DNA of 64,000 nt from NCBI GenBank assembly GCA_017311185.1, contig JAESUZ010000420.1, positions 186,001 through 250,000 on the forward strand, in the 5' to 3' direction. Source of the stretch: Proteles cristata cristata (lineage: Eukaryota; Chordata; Mammalia; Carnivora; Hyaenidae). The notes beneath the pieces are model-generated. The model searched no databases, was not told the origin of the DNA, and saw nothing but the letters and a program-made list of their open reading frames with translations. This document shows positions 63,791-64,000 of this stretch, in pieces (position 1 is the stretch's first letter; the number at the start of each line of letters is the position of its first letter). Made by a program: the position numbers and the translations under genes.

Positions 63791-64000
63791 ATTTGTGGAG
63801 GGTAGTGGGTGTACTGGAGATGGTAGTGGAGAAACAGAGGAGGGGAAGAATAAGAGAGACGTCTGGAGACGAAATAACATATTGATGCTTTGGATGAGGG
63901 GGAGGGAAAAGTCAAAATTGATTCTTGGGTTTCTGGCTGGGCAGGCTCAGTGAGCTGGCACTGTTACTACTAACCTGAGGACAACTGTCCCCTTTGGGAC
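63791..64000 (-). mobile_element. L2 LINE continuation, runs off the window
   Basis: GGAGGGAAAAGTCAAAATTG, ATTCTTGGGTTTCTGGCTGGGC and AGTGAGCTGGCACTGTTACT match the L2 GTCAAGGATGACTCCCAGGTTTCTGGC block in reverse, the next section expected after 63040. Confidence 0.72.

Noticed and set aside
1..64000. Many 60-80 codon frames with recurring protein strings such as AQVMISQF or SLSLSLSK
   Set aside because: These are translations of Can-SINEs in one frame or its complement; the similarity between them is repeat homology, not a gene family.

Overview
This window looks like mammalian nuclear DNA from a carnivore, most likely a cat-family (felid) genome. The main evidence is about 72 copies of a tRNA-Lys-derived Can-SINE. 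These have the felid-style body: a GGGGCGCCTGGGTGGCT head, an internal GGCTCTGTGCTGACAGCTCAGAGCCTGGAGCC block, a CT-rich stretch, then AATAAATAAA and a poly-A tail. There is also a 5'-truncated LINE-1 whose 3' end is of a carnivore type I associate with felids. I see no prokaryotic features: no operons, Shine-Dalgarno sites, CRISPR array or phage genes.

I found no host protein-coding exon, rRNA gene, canonical tRNA gene or CpG island. Every open reading frame is short (218 codons at most). They are either translations of SINE/LINE sequence or lack any recognisable domain. The window is best read as intergenic or deep-intronic DNA built from layers of transposable elements.

Layout: 1-8.2 kb holds L2 and MIR relics, SINEs and one hAT fossil. 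8.2-10.9 kb holds two abutting minus-strand L1s. 11-21 kb holds further L1 pieces on both strands with SINEs, one hAT end and a degraded LTR-like block. 21-27 kb is partly unique, GC-richer sequence with two MER5-like hAT fossils. 27-34 kb holds a long L2 (31.2-32.1 kb), an MLT1-type LTR, a Tigger fossil and an L1 3' end. 33.8-38.4 kb is free of Can-SINEs but rich in MIR and L2, with a (TCC)n tract and a possible regulatory cluster. 38.4-48.5 kb holds SINEs, a Tigger miniature element and the youngest L1 (43.04-43.54 kb). 48.5-60.1 kb is almost wholly L1: a 2.7 kb minus copy, a 2.3 kb plus copy and a 5.1 kb minus copy, all riddled with SINEs. 60.1-64 kb is L2 with SINEs and an inserted L1 3' end.

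The elements are layered by age. L2, MIR and hAT/Tigger fossils are oldest, then MLT1 and L1M-type copies, then Can-SINEs. The top layer is nine copies of a young SINE subfamily and the small L1, some with perfect 17-bp target-site duplications. I found no undescribed biological system. The points most worth checking are the young insertions, several near-perfect short tandem duplications, two SINE-free enclaves, and a cluster of X-box, forkhead and CRE motifs near 36.5-36.8 kb. Family names rest on recalled consensus sequences, and boundaries of old elements are approximate.
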